DNA of 64,000 nucleotides from Planctomycetota bacterium. Lineage in GTDB: Bacteria; Planctomycetota; UBA1135; GCA-002686595. Below the pieces are notes generated by a model, which saw only the letters and a list, made by a program, of their open reading frames with translations, made no database searches and was not told the DNA's origin. Below, in pieces: positions 63,889 to 64,000 of the stretch. Position 1 is the stretch's first letter, and each line of letters starts with the position of its first letter. The position numbers and the translations under genes were made by a program. The stretch spans positions 558,001 to 622,000 of the forward strand of contig JADJNY010000015.1 in NCBI GenBank assembly GCA_016714045.1, given 5' to 3'.

Positions 63889-63934
63889 GCCAAGTCCCTC
63901 TCACGCTAGCGAGGTCGCGGCTCGTGGTTAGCAG
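63889..63934 (-). promoter_or_regulatory. 46-bp promoter-like element upstream of B4
   Basis: Minus strand: CTGCTAACC, 13 bp, TCGCTAGC, 8 bp, GACTTGGC. It matches the element before B2 in sequence blocks, spacing and distance (66 bp) to the ATG. The last 66 bp of the window show nothing else. Confidence 0.7.
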
Positions 63935-64000
63935 CCCTCTCGCAGAGAATTCACGGAAGCGCAGCTCGGCTCATCGAGCGCCGTGGCCTCGCGGCGAGAG

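Noticed and set aside
1..64000. tRNA, rRNA or other standard RNA genes
   Set aside because: No tRNA T-arm signature (GGTTCRANYCC) in a plausible context and no rRNA-like stretch was seen by eye.

Overview
The window is very GC-rich (roughly 70 %) and gene-dense on both strands. It reads like a chromosome segment of a planctomycete. The pointers are a PVC-type membrane-bound dehydrogenase/HEAT/cytochrome c fusion protein, many large secreted proteins with a shared C-terminal cysteine module, FG-GAP and carboxypeptidase-regulatory-like surface proteins, EAL-HDOD regulators, and an ECF sigma/membrane-partner/CHAT operon. The lineage assignment is an inference from gene content. No rRNA, tRNA, CRISPR array or prophage was seen.

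Layout, left to right. 1-5.3 kb: the end of an M1-like peptidase gene, a repeat-rich intergenic region with an IS630-type remnant and a strong hairpin, then two secreted proteins. 5.8-9.7 kb (minus): an overlapping operon of ECF sigma factor, single-pass membrane partner, and TPR-CHAT caspase-like protein. 10.1-18.3 kb: five membrane-anchored or secreted carboxypeptidase-regulatory-like proteins, four of them in one leftward run. 18.5-27.7 kb: a transketolase, lipoproteins, an EAL-HDOD protein, a sugar-isomerase-like lipoprotein, and a soluble chemoreceptor signalling domain next to a bacteriohemerythrin. 27.8-39.9 kb: a beta-propeller-like secreted repeat protein, the 1101-residue PVC-type dehydrogenase, a second EAL-HDOD protein, a Cys/Met-metabolism PLP enzyme, MltA and a MOSC protein. 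40.1-50.4 kb: a DUF4143-type ATPase, two SAM methyltransferases (one a lipoprotein), another giant regulatory-like protein with an internal repeat, a TPR lipoprotein, a HAD hydrolase and an orphan MoxR ATPase. 50.6-55.5 kb: a sulfatase-fold protein with an altered nucleophile, a CIA30 protein, an alpha/beta-hydrolase lipoprotein and an unknown secreted protein.

The most striking part is 55.5-63.9 kb. It is a tandemly duplicated three-gene cassette, transcribed leftward. Each cassette encodes two secreted proteins with a Pro-rich linker, a CxxC (thioredoxin-like) core and a helical tail (called B here), followed by one secreted protein resembling a zinc peptidase that has lost its zinc ligands (called A). 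Both cassettes start with the same 46-bp promoter-like sequence at exactly the same distance from the first ATG. In the right-hand cassette both B genes carry in-frame UGA at codon 29, just after an intact signal peptide, yet the frame downstream stays intact and conserved. In the left-hand cassette the corresponding place has a Cys-Pro. This is either a synchronised loss of secretion or UGA recoding.

Two other genome-level signals stand out. One is a dispersed intergenic element with a 17-18-bp covarying stem and an almost invariant loop, present at 1.1 kb and 49.2 kb, one copy interrupted by an IS630-derived element. The other is a recurrent habit of short tandem repeats (16-60 bp) at or just beyond stop codons, seen at five places.
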